Assembly: GCF_033705735.1 (NCBI RefSeq)
Contig: NZ_CP131131.1
Coordinates: 1,178,001 to 1,242,000, forward strand
Length of the DNA stretch: 64,000 bases
Direction of reading: 5' to 3'
DNA from: Shinella zoogloeoides
Lineage (GTDB): Bacteria; Pseudomonadota; Alphaproteobacteria; Rhizobiales; Rhizobiaceae
Both the position numbers and the translations under genes were made by a program. The notes below the pieces were generated by a model. It made no database searches. It was not told where the DNA came from and worked only from the letters and a program-made list of their open reading frames with translations. Shown one piece after another: positions 63,390 to 64,000 of this stretch; position 1 is the first letter of the stretch; each line of letters starts with the position of its first letter.

Positions 63390-64000
63390 ATGGACGCGAG
63401 CATATTGACGGATGCGGGCTTTGCGCCGCTCGACGAGGCGGATTGGCGCAAACTGGCCGAAAAGGCGCTGAAAGGCGCGAATTTCGAGGCGACGCTCGTC
63501 TCGCGCAGCGACGACGGCCTTGCCATCCAGCCGATCTACAGCCGCCGCGAAGGCGCAGCACCCCTTGCCCACGGCCATGCCGATACGCCGCACGCAGGCG
63601 GCGCATGGACCGTCAACCAGCGCCGCGACGATGCAGACCTTGCCCGCGCCCGTGCGCAGATGGCCGACGACCTCGAAAACGGCGCGACCGGCGCTTCCCT
63701 CGTCTTCCGTGGCAGCGCCGCGGCGCATGGCACGGGCATCGCAGCCGGCAGTGAGATCGCCTTCCGCAAGACCGCCGCCGCGCGCGCCGCAGCCCCCTTC
63801 TCGCTGCGGCTCGAAGCCGGCTTTGCCGACCGGGCGCTCGCGACGACGCTTGCCCATGCGCTCGCCGATGCAGGGGCGCAGACAGCGCCGGTGCATTTCG
63901 GTCTCGATCCCTTCACCGCGGCGCTTGCGGGGGGCCGCGCCGAAAGCAACGCACTAACCAGCCTCGCCAAAGAGCTGATCGGCTTCGGCTTTTACGGCTC
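63390..64000 (+). CDS. mutA: Methylmalonyl-CoA mutase small (beta) subunit, 3' partial
   Basis: The first 203 residues of a frame that stays open to the window edge. ADWRKLAEKALKGANFEATLVSRSDDGLAIQPIY, the WTVNQRRDDAD segment and GLDPFTAAL are typical of the N-terminal part of the methylmalonyl-CoA mutase beta subunit, which partners the cobalamin-binding alpha subunit in propionyl-CoA metabolism. ATG 63390 has a GGGA just before it; an in-frame ATG at 63354 lies 12 codons upstream. The cut at the right edge prevents any further check. Confidence 0.88.
   Translation, partial: MDASILTDAGFAPLDEADWRKLAEKALKGANFEATLVSRSDDGLAIQPIYSRREGAAPLAHGHADTPHAGGAWTVNQRRDDADLARARAQMADDLENGATGASLVFRGSAAAHGTGIAAGSEIAFRKTAAARAAAPFSLRLEAGFADRALATTLAHALADAGAQTAPVHFGLDPFTAALAGGRAESNALTSLAKELIGFGFYG

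Overview
The window is about 64 kb of high-GC, densely coded DNA from an alphaproteobacterium. Gene content points to the Rhizobiaceae (Shinella/Ensifer/Rhizobium-like): an AapJ-type amino-acid binding protein, an Lrp-type PutR beside a PutA without a DNA-binding domain, UPF0314 and DUF3008 proteins, and short G+C-rich palindromic intergenic repeats. The genus is an inference. I found no rRNA, tRNA, CRISPR array, intact insertion sequence or prophage.

Layout. 0-2.5 kb: the end of a PHYKPL/ETNPPL-like phospho-lyase and an orphan amino-acid binding protein. 2.7-7.1 kb: an RND efflux adaptor and pump. 7.1-12.2 kb: YceI, an arylamine N-acetyltransferase-like protein, a cupin, two coupled flavin split-barrel proteins (one fused to GAF) and a DMT exporter. 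12.3-21.3 kb: a complete-looking autoinducer-2 (AI-2) cluster, lsrR-lsrK-lsrG leftward and lsrA-C-D-B plus a class II aldolase rightward. 21.3-26 kb: FUSC protein, LysR/LysE pair and three small envelope proteins. 26-32.3 kb: an arabinose-type ABC transporter (AraFGH) with a divergent GntR regulator and SDR dehydrogenase, then an aldose 1-epimerase. 32.3-35.6 kb: OxyR and KatG, divergent. 35.6-41 kb: small proteins, two DMT transporters and a xylonate-dehydratase-like enzyme. 40.9-43.5 kb: a GMC dehydrogenase with a Tat-exported small subunit, and a glyoxalase. 43.7-48 kb: a ribbon-helix-helix protein, a MerR-XRE-cupin regulator and gabT-gabD. 48-48.6 kb: a VapBC pair whose toxin lacks a key Asp. 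48.7-52.9 kb: homogentisate catabolism (maiA, fahA, hmgA, MarR regulator). 52.9-55.6 kb: small conserved proteins. 55.8-60.1 kb: putR-putA. 60.5-62.2 kb: purM-purN. 62.4-64 kb: an L,D-transpeptidase lipoprotein and the start of methylmalonyl-CoA mutase.

Most of the window is a catabolic and transport accessory landscape: uptake systems beside the enzymes that process their substrates, often with a divergent regulator and a recognisable operator-like repeat. Proline, GABA, homogentisate and pentose modules all feed central metabolism; OxyR/KatG and the RND, LysE and DMT exporters are protective.

The most notable system is the lsr cluster. LsrB keeps all six residues known to bind R-THMF, each shifted by exactly +2 relative to Salmonella numbering, so AI-2 import is strongly predicted. 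No lsrF is present. A metal-site-intact, RhaD-like class II aldolase sits at the end of the transporter operon, where it could provide a different last step of phospho-AI-2 breakdown. Second in interest are the MerR-XRE-cupin fusion facing gabTD, with a perfect 17-bp direct repeat between them, and the VapC with a one-base change that removes an active-site Asp.
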